Positions 16,543-25,594 of a DNA stretch of 64,000 nucleotides are shown in pieces. Origin of the DNA: Streptomyces aureocirculatus (GTDB lineage: Bacteria; Actinomycetota; Actinomycetes; Streptomycetales; Streptomycetaceae); the NCBI RefSeq assembly GCF_000720475.1, contig NZ_JOAP01000007.1:62001-126000 (forward strand), given 5' to 3'. A program made the translations under genes and the position numbers. The stretch's first letter is position 1, and each line of letters starts with the position of its first letter. The notes under the pieces were generated by a model. That model was not told where the DNA came from. It worked only from the letters and a program-made list of their open reading frames with translations, and did no database searches.

Positions 16543-16556
16543 TGAGAGCGCTCTCA
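16543..16556. promoter_or_regulatory. CebR/LacI-family operator-like palindrome upstream of GH64 glucanase
   Basis: TGAGAGCGCTCTCA is a perfect 14-bp palindrome differing by a symmetrical pair of bases from the CebR operator TGGGAGCGCTCCCA that controls cellulose/cello-oligosaccharide genes in Streptomyces. It is 122 bp upstream of the glucanase start. The remaining part of the 319-bp gap holds the glyoxalase ribosome-binding site and a possible -35 TTGACG at 16567; nothing else is seen. Confidence 0.65.
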
Positions 16557-16677
16557 ACCACACCTCTTGACGGCACGTTTTCACCGCGGCAACAGTGGAG
16601 GCACGTCGACGCACCACCGCGCGCCCGGGCCGCACTCCTGCTCAACTCCCCCCACTTTCCAGCCAGGAGAGAATTCC

Positions 16678-17901
16678 GTGATATCGCGCAGAGTGTTCCT
16701 GACGTCGTCCGCGGCCGCCGCGGGCGCCCTCACCTACCCCGCCTGGGGCAGCGCGCTCAGCCCCCACGCGGCCGCCGCCCCCGCCACCTGCGAACTCGCC
16801 CTGGTGAACAAGTCGCTGCCGGGCCAGGTCCGCGCGTACGTCACCGGCCATGAGAACGGCACCGGACGCTGGGTGCTGCTCAAGCCCGACGGCGGCGTCT
16901 ACCGCCCCGACTCGCCGTCGGCCCCACAGACGCCGCTGCCGGTGGACTGCGCCATTCCGCTGGGTGCCGCGGGCTCCGCGCCCAAGGTGCTCACGCTCCC
17001 GCAGATGTACGGCGCCCGGGTGTACTTCGTCCGCGACGACAAGCTGGACTTCTTCCTCAACCCGGGCCCCGCCCTGGTCGAGCCGGCCTTCGCCACCAAG
17101 GCGGACCCGAACTACGGCCGCAGGTGGTCGTTCTGCGAGTTCACCTTCAACAGCACCCAGTTGTTCGCGAACATCAGCTACGTCGACCTGGTGACCGCGC
17201 TGCCCATCGGCCTCACCCTGGAGGGCGACGCCAGGCACACCGTCGCCCCGCTGCCCGACGGGGCCGTCGACAGGATCGCCGCCGATCTGGTGACACAGGC
17301 GGGCCGGGACGGGCAGCCCTGGGACAAGCTGGTGATCAGGGGCGAGGGCGGGGTCCTTCGGGTCGTCTCCCCGCAGAACCTCATGGCCCCCTACTTCGAC
17401 CGCCCCGACCAGATGCCGTTCCGCGATCTCTTCAAGGGCTACATCGACCAGGTCTGGGACAAGTACCGCTCCACCGACCTGCGGATCGACCTCCAGGGCG
17501 GCCGAGGCGTGCGCGTCGGCCGGGTCCTGGGCGACACCCTCACCTTCCAGGGCGGCCACACCTTCGCCAAGCCCTCCTCGAAGGACATCTTCACCTGCAA
17601 CCACGGCCCGTTCACCAACAACCCGAACGACTCCGACGACAAGAAGGCCCTGCTCGCCCGGCTCGCCGCCGGCTTCAACCGCAGCATCATGCTGACCCAC
17701 CCCTCCCAGCCGAACGGCACATCGGCCGGGGACTACTACCGCGGCGGCGTCACCAACCACTGGGCGCGCGTCGTGCACGCCAACTCGCCCATCGGGTACG
17801 CCTTCCCGTACGACGACGTACGCCCCGACGGTCAGCCCGACGTGTCGGGCGCGGCCCACGACGGCAACCCGCGCCGGTTCACGGTGTCGGTCGGGTCGTA
17901 G
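16678..17901 (+). CDS. Secreted glycoside hydrolase family 64 beta-1,3-glucanase (Tat signal)
   Basis: 407 residues from GTG at 16678, preceded by CAGGAGAGAATTCC. The N-terminus ISRRVFLTSSAAAAGALTYP is a twin-arginine signal ending near APATC. The mature part matches GH64 laminaripentaose-producing glucanases: LALVNKSLPGQVRAYVTG, the RWSFCEFTFN segment with the Glu, YVDLVTALPIGLTL, and GGHTFAKPSSKDIFTCN. GH64 enzymes release oligosaccharides from fungal and algal beta-1,3-glucan. The CebR-like box upstream suggests sugar-responsive repression. Convergent with the acyltransferase across a strong terminator. Confidence 0.88.
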   Translation: MISRRVFLTSSAAAAGALTYPAWGSALSPHAAAAPATCELALVNKSLPGQVRAYVTGHENGTGRWVLLKPDGGVYRPDSPSAPQTPLPVDCAIPLGAAGSAPKVLTLPQMYGARVYFVRDDKLDFFLNPGPALVEPAFATKADPNYGRRWSFCEFTFNSTQLFANISYVDLVTALPIGLTLEGDARHTVAPLPDGAVDRIAADLVTQAGRDGQPWDKLVIRGEGGVLRVVSPQNLMAPYFDRPDQMPFRDLFKGYIDQVWDKYRSTDLRIDLQGGRGVRVGRVLGDTLTFQGGHTFAKPSSKDIFTCNHGPFTNNPNDSDDKKALLARLAAGFNRSIMLTHPSQPNGTSAGDYYRGGVTNHWARVVHANSPIGYAFPYDDVRPDGQPDVSGAAHDGNPRRFTVSVGS

Positions 17902-17937
17902 GCCGCAGACCCCGCGAACAGCGGACAGCGGACAGCG

Positions 17938-17973
17938 GCGCGTGCCCCGCCCTCCACGGGTCGGGGCACGCGC
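17938..17973. terminator. Bidirectional terminator, GH64 / acyltransferase
   Basis: Perfect 12-bp stem (arms 17938-17949 and 17962-17973) with a 12-nt loop in the gap between the convergent genes. The stem can be lengthened through AGC/GCT with a short bulge. Confidence 0.8.
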
Positions 17974-18002
17974 TGTGGTGACGCTCGCCGCCGCCTGTGC
18001 GT

Positions 18003-19178
18003 CTAGTCCTTCGCGTCCGCGGCGGCCGCGAGAGGTCCGGGCGCGGTGGCGGCGGGCAGCACCCGCGGGTCCGCCTTCCGCCGTGCACCACTGCCGAACC
18101 TGCGCACCAGCGGCGCCTCCACCCAGGTGAACATGGCGTACGACACGGCGAGGCTCGCCGCCAGACACCCGAGGAGTGCCGCGAGCGCGGCGCCGTCCGA
18201 GAGGTCCTGCACCAGCCACCGCTGCGCCGACATCAGGAACAGCGTGTGCACCAGGTAGAAGGCGAACGACATCTCGCCGAGCCTCACCATCACCCGGCCC
18301 CGCATCGCCGAGCGGTCCCCCCGCACATCGGCCGTCGCGCCCGCCACGATCAGCGGCACGACCCAGAAGGCGGCCGTGCCGCCGAGGCTGTACAGGTAGG
18401 GCACCTGCGCGTTGAGCACGAAGCCGCCGAGCGCGAACAGCGTGGCCGGGATCATGCCCACCCGCGGCACGGTGCCGCTGAGCACGAGGCGCGCCACGAC
18501 GATGCCGAGCACGAACTCCACCAGGCGGGTCAGCGGGAAGAAGTAGACGAGCCAGAGCTGCTCGTACGCCAGGGACTGGCCGGGCATGATGGGCGCGCCG
18601 TCGACGGCGTGCTCGGCGAACAGGACGACGAGCCAGGGAATGACGAGCAGCAGCCCGCCCACCGTCCACAGGGCACGCACGGTCAGCCGCCGCACCAGGG
18701 GCAGCAGCAGCGGGAAGCTCAGATAGAAGAAGACCTCGCACGACAGCGACCAGGCCACCGGGTTCATCCCGGTCGGCACGAGGATCTCCGGCACCCAGGA
18801 CTGGACGAGGAAGAGGCTGGTGAAGAACTTCTTCGCCTCGAACGGGTCGGAGGCGATCAGCATGATCACGACGGTGGCCGCGAAGGCGACCAGGTGGTTC
18901 GGGTAGACCTTGACCATGCGGCGCCGCCAGAAACCCGGCACCGTGTCGCGCGGCCGTGCCGACCAGGTCAATATGAAGCCGCTCAGAATGAAGAAGAAGC
19001 TCACGCTCGGCGTGCCGGTGTCCTTGAAGATGTCGGTGAAGAAATCACCGGTGCCGCCGCGCAGGAAATTCATGCCCGAGGTCGCGTGGAAAGCGAAAAC
19101 GGGGAGCGCCGCGATGAATCGCATCCCGCTGAGGGACGGCAGTCTGGACAGTTGGGGACGTAAGGCATCTGAGGCCAT
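18003..19178 (-). CDS. Acyltransferase 3 family integral membrane protein, with a TTA codon
   Basis: 391 residues from the ATG at 19178, which follows GGAGGG; an upstream ATG at 19226 is less likely. An integral membrane acyltransferase (OafA/NodX fold) with about ten hydrophobic segments. It opens with LSGMRFIAALPVFAFHATSG, holding the conserved Arg and His, then SVSFFFILSGFILTWSA and MNPVAWSLSCEVFFYLSFP. Such enzymes move acetyl or other acyl groups onto exported sugars, peptidoglycan or antibiotics. Codon 6 (19161-19163) is TTA, the rare leucine codon read only by bldA tRNA in Streptomyces, so expression should depend on development. Confidence 0.9.
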   Translation of the reverse strand: MASDALRPQLSRLPSLSGMRFIAALPVFAFHATSGMNFLRGGTGDFFTDIFKDTGTPSVSFFFILSGFILTWSARPRDTVPGFWRRRMVKVYPNHLVAFAATVVIMLIASDPFEAKKFFTSLFLVQSWVPEILVPTGMNPVAWSLSCEVFFYLSFPLLLPLVRRLTVRALWTVGGLLLVIPWLVVLFAEHAVDGAPIMPGQSLAYEQLWLVYFFPLTRLVEFVLGIVVARLVLSGTVPRVGMIPATLFALGGFVLNAQVPYLYSLGGTAAFWVVPLIVAGATADVRGDRSAMRGRVMVRLGEMSFAFYLVHTLFLMSAQRWLVQDLSDGAALAALLGCLAASLAVSYAMFTWVEAPLVRRFGSGARRKADPRVLPAATAPGPLAAAADAKD

Positions 19179-19446
19179 GGAGGGGCCCTCCGCTCGCTTC
19201 TGAACCGTCGGCTTCCGAGCCGCCAAGTGGTCCGTAGAGGCTGACGGTTGAGGTTCAAGGACCGCAAGATTTCACTGGCCATTTACTGGTGTCCGTGTAC
19301 CGCCGACAGTACGGACGGGAAAGGAAACGGAGGATGGTTTCGCCACGCAATCGTCAGGAAAGTCGAGTTCGCAAGCGGGGGCGGAGAAGCATCCGGAACG
19401 CACCGCGCCGGGAAATGGAGTGCCCGGTGGAACTCCGTCCGTGCGG

Positions 19447-20496
19447 TCAGGCGGACTCCCGGCGGACGAGGGCGGTGGGCAGCACCACCCGGGCTGCCGC
19501 GGGGTCATGGCCCTGGCCGCCGTGGAGCAGCATCGCCGCCATCAGCCGCCCCATCTCCTCGATCTCCTGCCGTACCGTCGTCAGTGGCGGCTCCGCCTGC
19601 TCCGCGACGGGCAGCATGTCGTCGAACCCGACGACCGCCACGTCCTGCGGCACCCGTCGCCCCGCCGCCCGCAGCACGCGCAGGGCCCCGGACGCCGACA
19701 CGTCGTTGGCGGCGAACACGGCGTCGACGTCGGGGCGGCGGTCCAGCAGCCGACGCATGGCCTGCTCACCGCCGGCCAGGGTGAAGTCGCCGTCGGCGGT
19801 CAGGGCGGGGTCGGCGCCCGGCATCAGGTCCCGGTACCCGTCGAGGCGGTCGACGGCCGACGTCTGGTCGAGGGGCCCCGTGATGTGTGCGACGCGCCTG
19901 CGGCCGAGGCCGACGAGGTGCCGTACGGCCTGGTGGGCGCCGCCGCGGTTGTCGCAGTCCACGTACCGCACGCTGCCCGCGCCGTCCGCCCAGCCGGGCC
20001 GCCCGCCGAACACCGTCGGCACCCCGGCGCCGTGGATGATGCCGGGCAGCGGATCGTCCAGGTGCAGCGAGAAGACGAGCGCGCCGTCCACATGGCCGCC
20101 CGCGAGATAGCGCCCGACCCGCTCGTGGTCGTCCCTGCCCTCCATCAGGAGCAGCACTAGTTGAACATCACGTGCCGTCAGTTCCTTGCTGATGCCGCGG
20201 AGTTGGAGTGCGAAGAAGGGGTCGCCGAACACCCTGGTCTCGGGCTCGGCGATGACCACGGCGACGGCGTCGTGGCGCCGGGTGACGAGGCTGCGGGCGG
20301 CGCGGTTGGGGACGTAGCCGAGTTCCTTGACGGCCCGCCGCACCTTGGCGGCGAGCGCCTCGCGCACCCCTGCCTCACCGTTCACGACACGTGAGACCGT
20401 CGCCCGCGACACCCCGGCCCGCGCGGCCACGGCCTCCAGCGTGGGACGCGCTGCTGCCTGGGGCACCTCGGGACTCCTCGTCGACGGTTGCCGCAC
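19447..20496 (-). CDS. LacI-family transcriptional regulator
   Basis: 349 residues. The N-terminal helix-turn-helix is typical: PTLEAVAARAGVSRATVSRVVNG, then YVPNRAARSLVTRR hinge. It is followed by a periplasmic-binding-protein-like sensor domain from about residue 75 (AVVIAEPETRVFGDPFF to VAVVGFDDMLPVAE). Expected to bind a sugar and a palindromic operator with a central CG. It is divergent from the lipoate ligase by 86 bp. The CebR-like box before the GH64 gene is 3 kb away and may answer to this or another LacI protein; no direct evidence connects them. Confidence 0.92.
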   Translation of the reverse strand: MRQPSTRSPEVPQAAARPTLEAVAARAGVSRATVSRVVNGEAGVREALAAKVRRAVKELGYVPNRAARSLVTRRHDAVAVVIAEPETRVFGDPFFALQLRGISKELTARDVQLVLLLMEGRDDHERVGRYLAGGHVDGALVFSLHLDDPLPGIIHGAGVPTVFGGRPGWADGAGSVRYVDCDNRGGAHQAVRHLVGLGRRRVAHITGPLDQTSAVDRLDGYRDLMPGADPALTADGDFTLAGGEQAMRRLLDRRPDVDAVFAANDVSASGALRVLRAAGRRVPQDVAVVGFDDMLPVAEQAEPPLTTVRQEIEEMGRLMAAMLLHGGQGHDPAAARVVLPTALVRRESA

Positions 20497-20582
20497 AGGA
20501 TAACCCTGGCCCGCACCGCCGCGATGTGCCTTTGCGAAGGACTGCGGACGCCCCGCAACCGGACACTCGGTACCTTTGCCTC

Positions 20583-21647
20583 ATGCATGGTGAGTACAAG
20601 GTCCCCGGTGGCAAGCTCGTGGTCGTCGATCTGGACGTCGAGAACGACACTCTGAAGAACGTCCGCGTGTCGGGTGACTTCTTCCTGGAACCCGACGAGG
20701 CCCTCCTCGCCATCGACCGCGCCCTCGAAGGCGCCCCCGCGGGCACGGACACCGCGGGCCTGACCGCCCTGATCGACGCCGCGCTGCCCGAGTCGGCCGT
20801 CCTGTTCGGCCTGACCACCGAGAGCGTGGCCGTCGCGGTGCGCCGCGCCCTGGCGCAGGCCAGCGACTGGAGCGACTACGACTGGCAGCTCATCCATGAC
20901 GCACCCCAGTCCCCTGCGCTCCACATGGCCCTCGACGAGGTGATCACCGCCGAGGTCGCGGCCGGACGGCGGCCGCCCACACTGCGCGTCTGGGAGTGGG
21001 ACGCCCCCGCCGTGATCATCGGGAGCTTCCAGTCGCTGCGCAACGAAGTGGACCCCGAGGGCGTCGCCCGGCACGGGGTGACCGTCGTACGCCGCATCTC
21101 CGGCGGCGGCGCCATGTTCGCCGAGCCGCGGAGCACCATCACCTACTCCCTGGCCGTGCCCGAGTCCCTCGTCTCCGGCCTGTCCTTCGCCGACAGCTAC
21201 GCCTATCTGGACGACTGGGTCCTCGACGCGCTCGGCGACATGGGCATCAAGGCCTGGTACCAGCCCCTGAACGACATCGCCACCGAGGTCGGCAAGGTCG
21301 CGGGGGCCGCGCAGAAGCGGATGGTCGGCCCTGACGGCGGCCCCGGCGCGGTCCTGCACCACGTGACGATGTCGTACGACATCGACGCCGACAAGATGCT
21401 CGACGTGCTCCGCATCGGCAAGGAGAAGCTCTCCGACAAGGGCACCAAGAGCGCCAAGAAGCGCGTCGACCCGCTGCGCCGCCAGACCGGTCTGCCGCGC
21501 GAGAGGGTCATCGAGCGGATGATCGACTCCTTCCGCTCCCGCTACGGCCTCGCCGCCGGCGCGGTCACCGAGGAGGAGCTGGCGCGCGCCGGGGAACTGG
21601 TCCGCACGAAGTTCGGCGCGGCGGAGTGGACGGCCCGCGTGCCCTAG
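20583..21647 (+). CDS. Lipoate-protein ligase family protein with permuted domains (accessory domain first)
   Basis: 354 residues from the ATG at 20583. Residues 1-95 (HGEYKVPGGKLVVVDLDVENDTL, VSGDFFLEPDEALLAIDRALEG) match the small accessory domain normally at the C-terminus of LplA. The biotin/lipoate ligase catalytic core follows from about residue 100: ALHMALDEVI, AVIIGSFQSLRNEVD, VVRRISGGGAMF, NDIATEVGKVAGAAQKR with the expected catalytic Lys. Reaction: ATP-dependent adenylation and transfer of lipoate (or octanoate) to E2/GcvH lysines. The reversed domain order resembles a fusion of archaeal-type LplB and LplA. Convergent with the laccase gene. Confidence 0.85.
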   Translation: MHGEYKVPGGKLVVVDLDVENDTLKNVRVSGDFFLEPDEALLAIDRALEGAPAGTDTAGLTALIDAALPESAVLFGLTTESVAVAVRRALAQASDWSDYDWQLIHDAPQSPALHMALDEVITAEVAAGRRPPTLRVWEWDAPAVIIGSFQSLRNEVDPEGVARHGVTVVRRISGGGAMFAEPRSTITYSLAVPESLVSGLSFADSYAYLDDWVLDALGDMGIKAWYQPLNDIATEVGKVAGAAQKRMVGPDGGPGAVLHHVTMSYDIDADKMLDVLRIGKEKLSDKGTKSAKKRVDPLRRQTGLPRERVIERMIDSFRSRYGLAAGAVTEEELARAGELVRTKFGAAEWTARVP

Positions 21648-21689
21648 GGCCCGTGTGCCGGGGTCCGCCGGGGCGCACGGCCGGGTCGA

Positions 21690-21736
21690 CCGGAGTGCAC
21701 CGCCGGGTCGGCAGGGGGTGCACCTGAGCACTCCGG
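21690..21736. terminator. Bidirectional terminator, lipoate ligase / laccase
   Basis: Outer arms CCGGAGTGC (21690-21698) and GCACTCCGG (21728-21736) are perfectly complementary. An overlapping alternative stem pairs GTGCACC (21695-21701) with GGTGCAC (21717-21723). It ends one base before the laccase stop codon. Confidence 0.75.
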
Positions 21737-22786
21737 TCAGTGGTGCTCGTGGCCCGGCCCCCCGTCGGCCGGTTTCGCCTCCGGCTCCTTCGCGGCCCCC
21801 TTGTCGGCGGGCTTCTTCCCGGCGTCGGCGTGCGGATGGTGCGGCTCGTAGTCGGGGATGGTGCCGTCCGGCTTCTTCACCAGGAACAGGCCCACCATCC
21901 CCATGTCGGAGTGGGACTGTACGTGGCAGTGGTACATCCACGCGCCCGCGCCGACGCCCTCACCCGCGATCACCTGGAAGCCGAAGGAGTCCCCCGGCCC
22001 GGTGATCTTGTCGTCGAGGATCTGGCTCGGGTCGTCGGGCCCGGTCAGGAGGCCGGTGCGGTTGTCGGCCCACCGGTGACCGTGGATGTGGAACGTGTGG
22101 TAGTACTCGCCGTGGGTGATCGAGACGAACTCGACCCGGTCGCCCACCGTGGCCTCGAAGTTCGGGCCCGAGTGCGGGGGCCTGTTGTTGATCAGCATGT
22201 CGTTGAAGACGACGACGCAGGTCTGATCGGGCAGGATGTCGCCCTTGCGGCGCACGATCACCGCGCCGTACAGGCCCTTGCGGACGCCGCCCGAGCCGTG
22301 GTCGGTGCCCACCACATGGTCGTGGTAGTGCCAGTAACCGGCGGTGCCGGGGCGCCAGGTGCCGTCCTTGCGGCGACCCGGGGCGTGGGTGCGCCAGGTG
22401 TAGGTGCGCTTGCCGCCCGGTGCCACATGGGACTTGGTGTGCTTCGTGCCGTCGCTGGATATCTCGTAGTCCATGCCGTGCACATGCAGGCTGACGTCGA
22501 CGTCGGTGGTGTTCTCGAACTCGACGTGCAGGGTGTCCCCTTCGTTGAGTTCCAGGAGCGGTCCGGGGATGCTCGCTCTGCCCTTCTCCAGGCCGTAGCC
22601 CATCTGTCCGTCGGGCAGCTTCTCGGCGTACATCTTGACGCGCCGCACCTCGCCGCCCGCGGGTGCCGTCCGCGGCGGCTTCTCGGCCGGTACGGCGTCC
22701 GGCGCCATGGCCGACAACGATGTCACCCCAGCGGCGGCCGCCGCCCCACCGACCAGCATCCGCCGGTTGAAGCTCCGTCTGTCCAT
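21737..22786 (-). CDS. Two-domain multicopper oxidase (small laccase, SLAC/EpoA type), Tat-exported
   Basis: 349 residues, the length of Streptomyces small laccase. Tat signal: [21 protein letters not shown]. All copper motifs are present: HVHGMD (about 102), HYHDH (about 156), HTFHIHGH (about 231) and [12 protein letters not shown] (about 288), where the Met is the axial type-1 ligand. Two-domain laccases form trimers with trinuclear copper sites between subunits and oxidise phenols using oxygen. The C-terminus is a Lys/Pro/Ala tail ending in HEHH that may bind copper. It is divergent from the ThuA-dehydrogenase/cupredoxin operon, suggesting a shared extracellular redox role. Confidence 0.95.
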   Translation of the reverse strand: MDRRSFNRRMLVGGAAAAAGVTSLSAMAPDAVPAEKPPRTAPAGGEVRRVKMYAEKLPDGQMGYGLEKGRASIPGPLLELNEGDTLHVEFENTTDVDVSLHVHGMDYEISSDGTKHTKSHVAPGGKRTYTWRTHAPGRRKDGTWRPGTAGYWHYHDHVVGTDHGSGGVRKGLYGAVIVRRKGDILPDQTCVVVFNDMLINNRPPHSGPNFEATVGDRVEFVSITHGEYYHTFHIHGHRWADNRTGLLTGPDDPSQILDDKITGPGDSFGFQVIAGEGVGAGAWMYHCHVQSHSDMGMVGLFLVKKPDGTIPDYEPHHPHADAGKKPADKGAAKEPEAKPADGGPGHEHH

Positions 22787-22985
22787 GCCGAACTCCCCAC
22801 TGCGGTACGGGAACTGACCCTACGTGCGAAACCAAGGGGACTGCCGGGGGTGCGCGAGGCACCGGATCCGGCCACACGGTAGCGGCAGGATCGCCGTTTA
22901 TCCACAGGCAGGACAAAGTTCGTGCGAAGTGCGGTCATACCTATTGGCGAGCCGCGAAAAGAGGTCTAGCTTCAGCGGCGCTGTA

Positions 22986-23045
22986 GCAGTGACTGCTGCG
23001 ACTGTGACCGCTCCAACTGTGACCGCTGTTGCCGTGACCGACGAG
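22986..23045 (+). repeat. 15-bp direct repeats just upstream of the ThuA-dehydrogenase gene
   Basis: ACTGTGACCGCT occurs at 23001-23012 and 23016-23027. A weaker copy precedes it (from 22986) and another follows (from 23031), all on a 15-bp period, ending at the ribosome-binding site. Such phased direct repeats often bind response regulators. The first 200 bp of the 273-bp gap also hold the laccase promoter. Confidence 0.6.
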
Positions 23046-23059
23046 GGGTGGGTGTACTC

Positions 23060-25594
23060 ATGCGGCTCACACCGCTTCAACGACCCGTTGAATCAAGCGG
23101 GTTGCGCAGATCAAGACAGAGAACCACGCGGCGCGCCTGGGCCGCGGCCCTGCTCTCGGGTGCCGTCGCCACCGGCGTCCTGACGGGGCCCGGAGCCTCC
23201 GCACGCCCCTTCCCCGGACCTTCCGACGACTTCAAGACAACGATGTCGCGCGCTCTGCCCGCTCCCCCGGGAAGCGCGGACGTGCGCGTGCTCGTGTTCT
23301 ACGGCTCGGCTGCGGACGGCGACGAGTCGCCGGTCGTGGACGCCGCCATCGCGGCCGTCGAGAAGATCGGCCGGTCCGGTCCGGCCGAGCAGCACTTCAC
23401 GGTGACGGCCACGGACGACCCGGCCGTGTTCACCAATGCCAGGAAGCTCGGCAAGTTCAACGCGGTCACCTTCGTGACCGGGGGCGGCGACGTGCTGGAC
23501 GCCGAGCAGGAGCTTGGCCTGGAGGCCTATATGGAGGCCGGCGGTGGCTTCCTCGGCCTGCACGACGCGGCCCGCGCGGAACCGTACTCCTCCTGGTTCA
23601 CCGGCCTGATCGGCGCCCGCCCCAAGGACACGGGCCCCACGGCGGTGCAGCGCGCCACCGTCGAGGTCGGCGACCGCGAGAATCCGGCCACCAAGGAACT
23701 CCCCCTGGAGTGGAAGCGTCCCGACAAGTGGCTGAACTGGGAGAAGAACCCGTCGGGTGACGTGCACACCGTGGCCCGGGTGCGTGAGGCGACGTACAAG
23801 CCGGGCGCGGACGCGAACGGCTGGGACCACCCGGTGTCCTGGTGCCGCGACTACGACGGCGGCCGGTCCTTCTACACCGGCATGGGCGGCACCGCCGACG
23901 CCTACGACGAGGCCGACTTCCGCGGCCATCTGCGCGGCGCCCTGCTGTGGACGACCCGGCTCGCCCGCGCCGACTGCAAGGCCACCATCAACGCCAACTA
24001 CAAGTCCGAACGGCTGACCCAGCCCAACAAGCCGGGCCAGAACGACCAGATCGGCGAGCCGCACGGTCTGGTGACGGCGCCCGACGGCCGTGTGTTCCAC
24101 ATCGGCCGCGGCGGCGCCGACTCCTCCCGGCCCGTCGTCACCGACTGGAACAACCCCGACATCGGCAAGGGCACGGGCGAGATCCACGTCTACGACCCGA
24201 AGACCAGGAAGTCGACCCTGGCCGGGGCGCTCACCGTCTTCGGCAACAAGGGCGGCGGCGGCGAGCTGATCAAGGTCGAGGAGGGCCTGCTCGGCATCGA
24301 GCTCGACCCGAGGTTCGAACAGAACGGCTGGGTGTATCTGCACTACACCCCGCACGCGCGGATCAACCGCGAGACGCACATGGCCGAGCGCTACGTCTCC
24401 CGCTTCACCTTCGATGAGGCCACGGACAAGCTGGACCTGGGCAGCGAGAAGGTGCTGCTCAAGTGGCCGGTGCAGATCCACAGTTGCTGTCACTCCGGCG
24501 GCGGGATGTCCTGGGACTCCAAGGGCAACCTGTACATCGCGACGGGTGACAACAACTCCTCCGGGTTCACCGACGGCTACTCGGGCAACAACCCACAGCC
24601 CCACTTCAAGGGTGTCTCCTTCGCCGACGCCCGCCGCACCTCCGGCAACACCAACAACCTCAACGGCAAGATCCTGCGCATCCACCCCGAGCCCGACGGC
24701 ACCTACACCCTTCCCGACGGCAATCTCTTCACCGGCGAGGAGCAGGACGAGGGCGGCGGCAAGACGCGCGGCGAGATCTATGTGATGGGCGTGCGCAACC
24801 CGGCGCGCATCTTCGTCGACAAGAAGACCGACACCCTGTACGCGGGCTGGGTCGGCCCGGACGCCGGCCAGGCGTCGACCACCTGGGGCCCGGCGAAGTA
24901 CGACACCTTCGCGGCCATCACGCACGCCTCCAACCGCGGCTGGCCGTACTGCGTGGGCAACAACCAGCCCTACCGCGACCGCAATCTGCCGGACCCGAGC
25001 AAGCCGCTGGGCTGGTACGACTGCAAGAACCTGCGCAACGAGTCACCCAACAACGACGGCCTGGTGAAGATCCCGCCGGCGGAGCCGAACACCATCTGGT
25101 ACTCGCCGCAGGGCGGCGGCGTCGACTACCCGCGGGACGCGAACGGCGTCCCCAGCTACAAGCAGGAGGAGGCCAAGCAGCTCCTGCCGTGGCTCAAGGG
25201 CGGCGGCCAGGCCACGATGAACGGCCCCGTCTACCGCTACGACGCGGCCAGCACCTCCGCGGACAAGTGGCCCTCGTACTGGGACGGCAAGTGGTTCGTC
25301 GGTGACTTCTACGACGGCGACCAGCCGCGGCACGCGGTGCTCACCGACCCCAAGACGGTCGGCAAGGGCGGTCTGCCGGTGCACGCCGAGTCCCTGCGCA
25401 AGATCGTCCCGGTGGGCAACGACAACATCAAGAATCTCATGGACTGGAAGTTCGCGCCGGACGGCTCGCTGTACGTCCTCGACTACGGGCGCGGCTTCTT
25501 CACCTCGGACGCCAAGTCGGCACTGTGGCGCGTGACGTACAAGGGTGGCGCGGCGACCCCGGCCGCGGGCGACCTGGCCAGGAAGGCACGATGA
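23060..25594 (+). CDS. Secreted ThuA-domain / glucose-sorbosone dehydrogenase-like fusion protein
   Basis: 844 residues from the ATG at 23060, after GAGGGG; a GTG four codons earlier is possible. A basic N-terminus with LRRSRQRTTRRAWAAALLSGAVATG forms an export signal. Residues about 70-295 are a ThuA-like (trehalose-utilisation, class I amidotransferase fold) domain: VRVLVFYG, FVTGGGDVLDAEQE, GGGFLGLHDAA, RSFYTGMGGT. Residues about 315-835 form a sugar dehydrogenase beta-propeller (GLVTAPDGRVFHIGRGG, EEGLLGIELDPRF, MSWDSKGNLYIATGDNN, GVRNPARIFVD, MNGPVYRYD, LYVLDYGRGFF). The stop overlaps the next start by 4 bp (ATGA). Probably oxidises sugars outside the cell. Cofactor (PQQ or other) cannot be told. 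Confidence 0.88.
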   Translation: MRLTPLQRPVESSGLRRSRQRTTRRAWAAALLSGAVATGVLTGPGASARPFPGPSDDFKTTMSRALPAPPGSADVRVLVFYGSAADGDESPVVDAAIAAVEKIGRSGPAEQHFTVTATDDPAVFTNARKLGKFNAVTFVTGGGDVLDAEQELGLEAYMEAGGGFLGLHDAARAEPYSSWFTGLIGARPKDTGPTAVQRATVEVGDRENPATKELPLEWKRPDKWLNWEKNPSGDVHTVARVREATYKPGADANGWDHPVSWCRDYDGGRSFYTGMGGTADAYDEADFRGHLRGALLWTTRLARADCKATINANYKSERLTQPNKPGQNDQIGEPHGLVTAPDGRVFHIGRGGADSSRPVVTDWNNPDIGKGTGEIHVYDPKTRKSTLAGALTVFGNKGGGGELIKVEEGLLGIELDPRFEQNGWVYLHYTPHARINRETHMAERYVSRFTFDEATDKLDLGSEKVLLKWPVQIHSCCHSGGGMSWDSKGNLYIATGDNNSSGFTDGYSGNNPQPHFKGVSFADARRTSGNTNNLNGKILRIHPEPDGTYTLPDGNLFTGEEQDEGGGKTRGEIYVMGVRNPARIFVDKKTDTLYAGWVGPDAGQASTTWGPAKYDTFAAITHASNRGWPYCVGNNQPYRDRNLPDPSKPLGWYDCKNLRNESPNNDGLVKIPPAEPNTIWYSPQGGGVDYPRDANGVPSYKQEEAKQLLPWLKGGGQATMNGPVYRYDAASTSADKWPSYWDGKWFVGDFYDGDQPRHAVLTDPKTVGKGGLPVHAESLRKIVPVGNDNIKNLMDWKFAPDGSLYVLDYGRGFFTSDAKSALWRVTYKGGAATPAAGDLARKAR

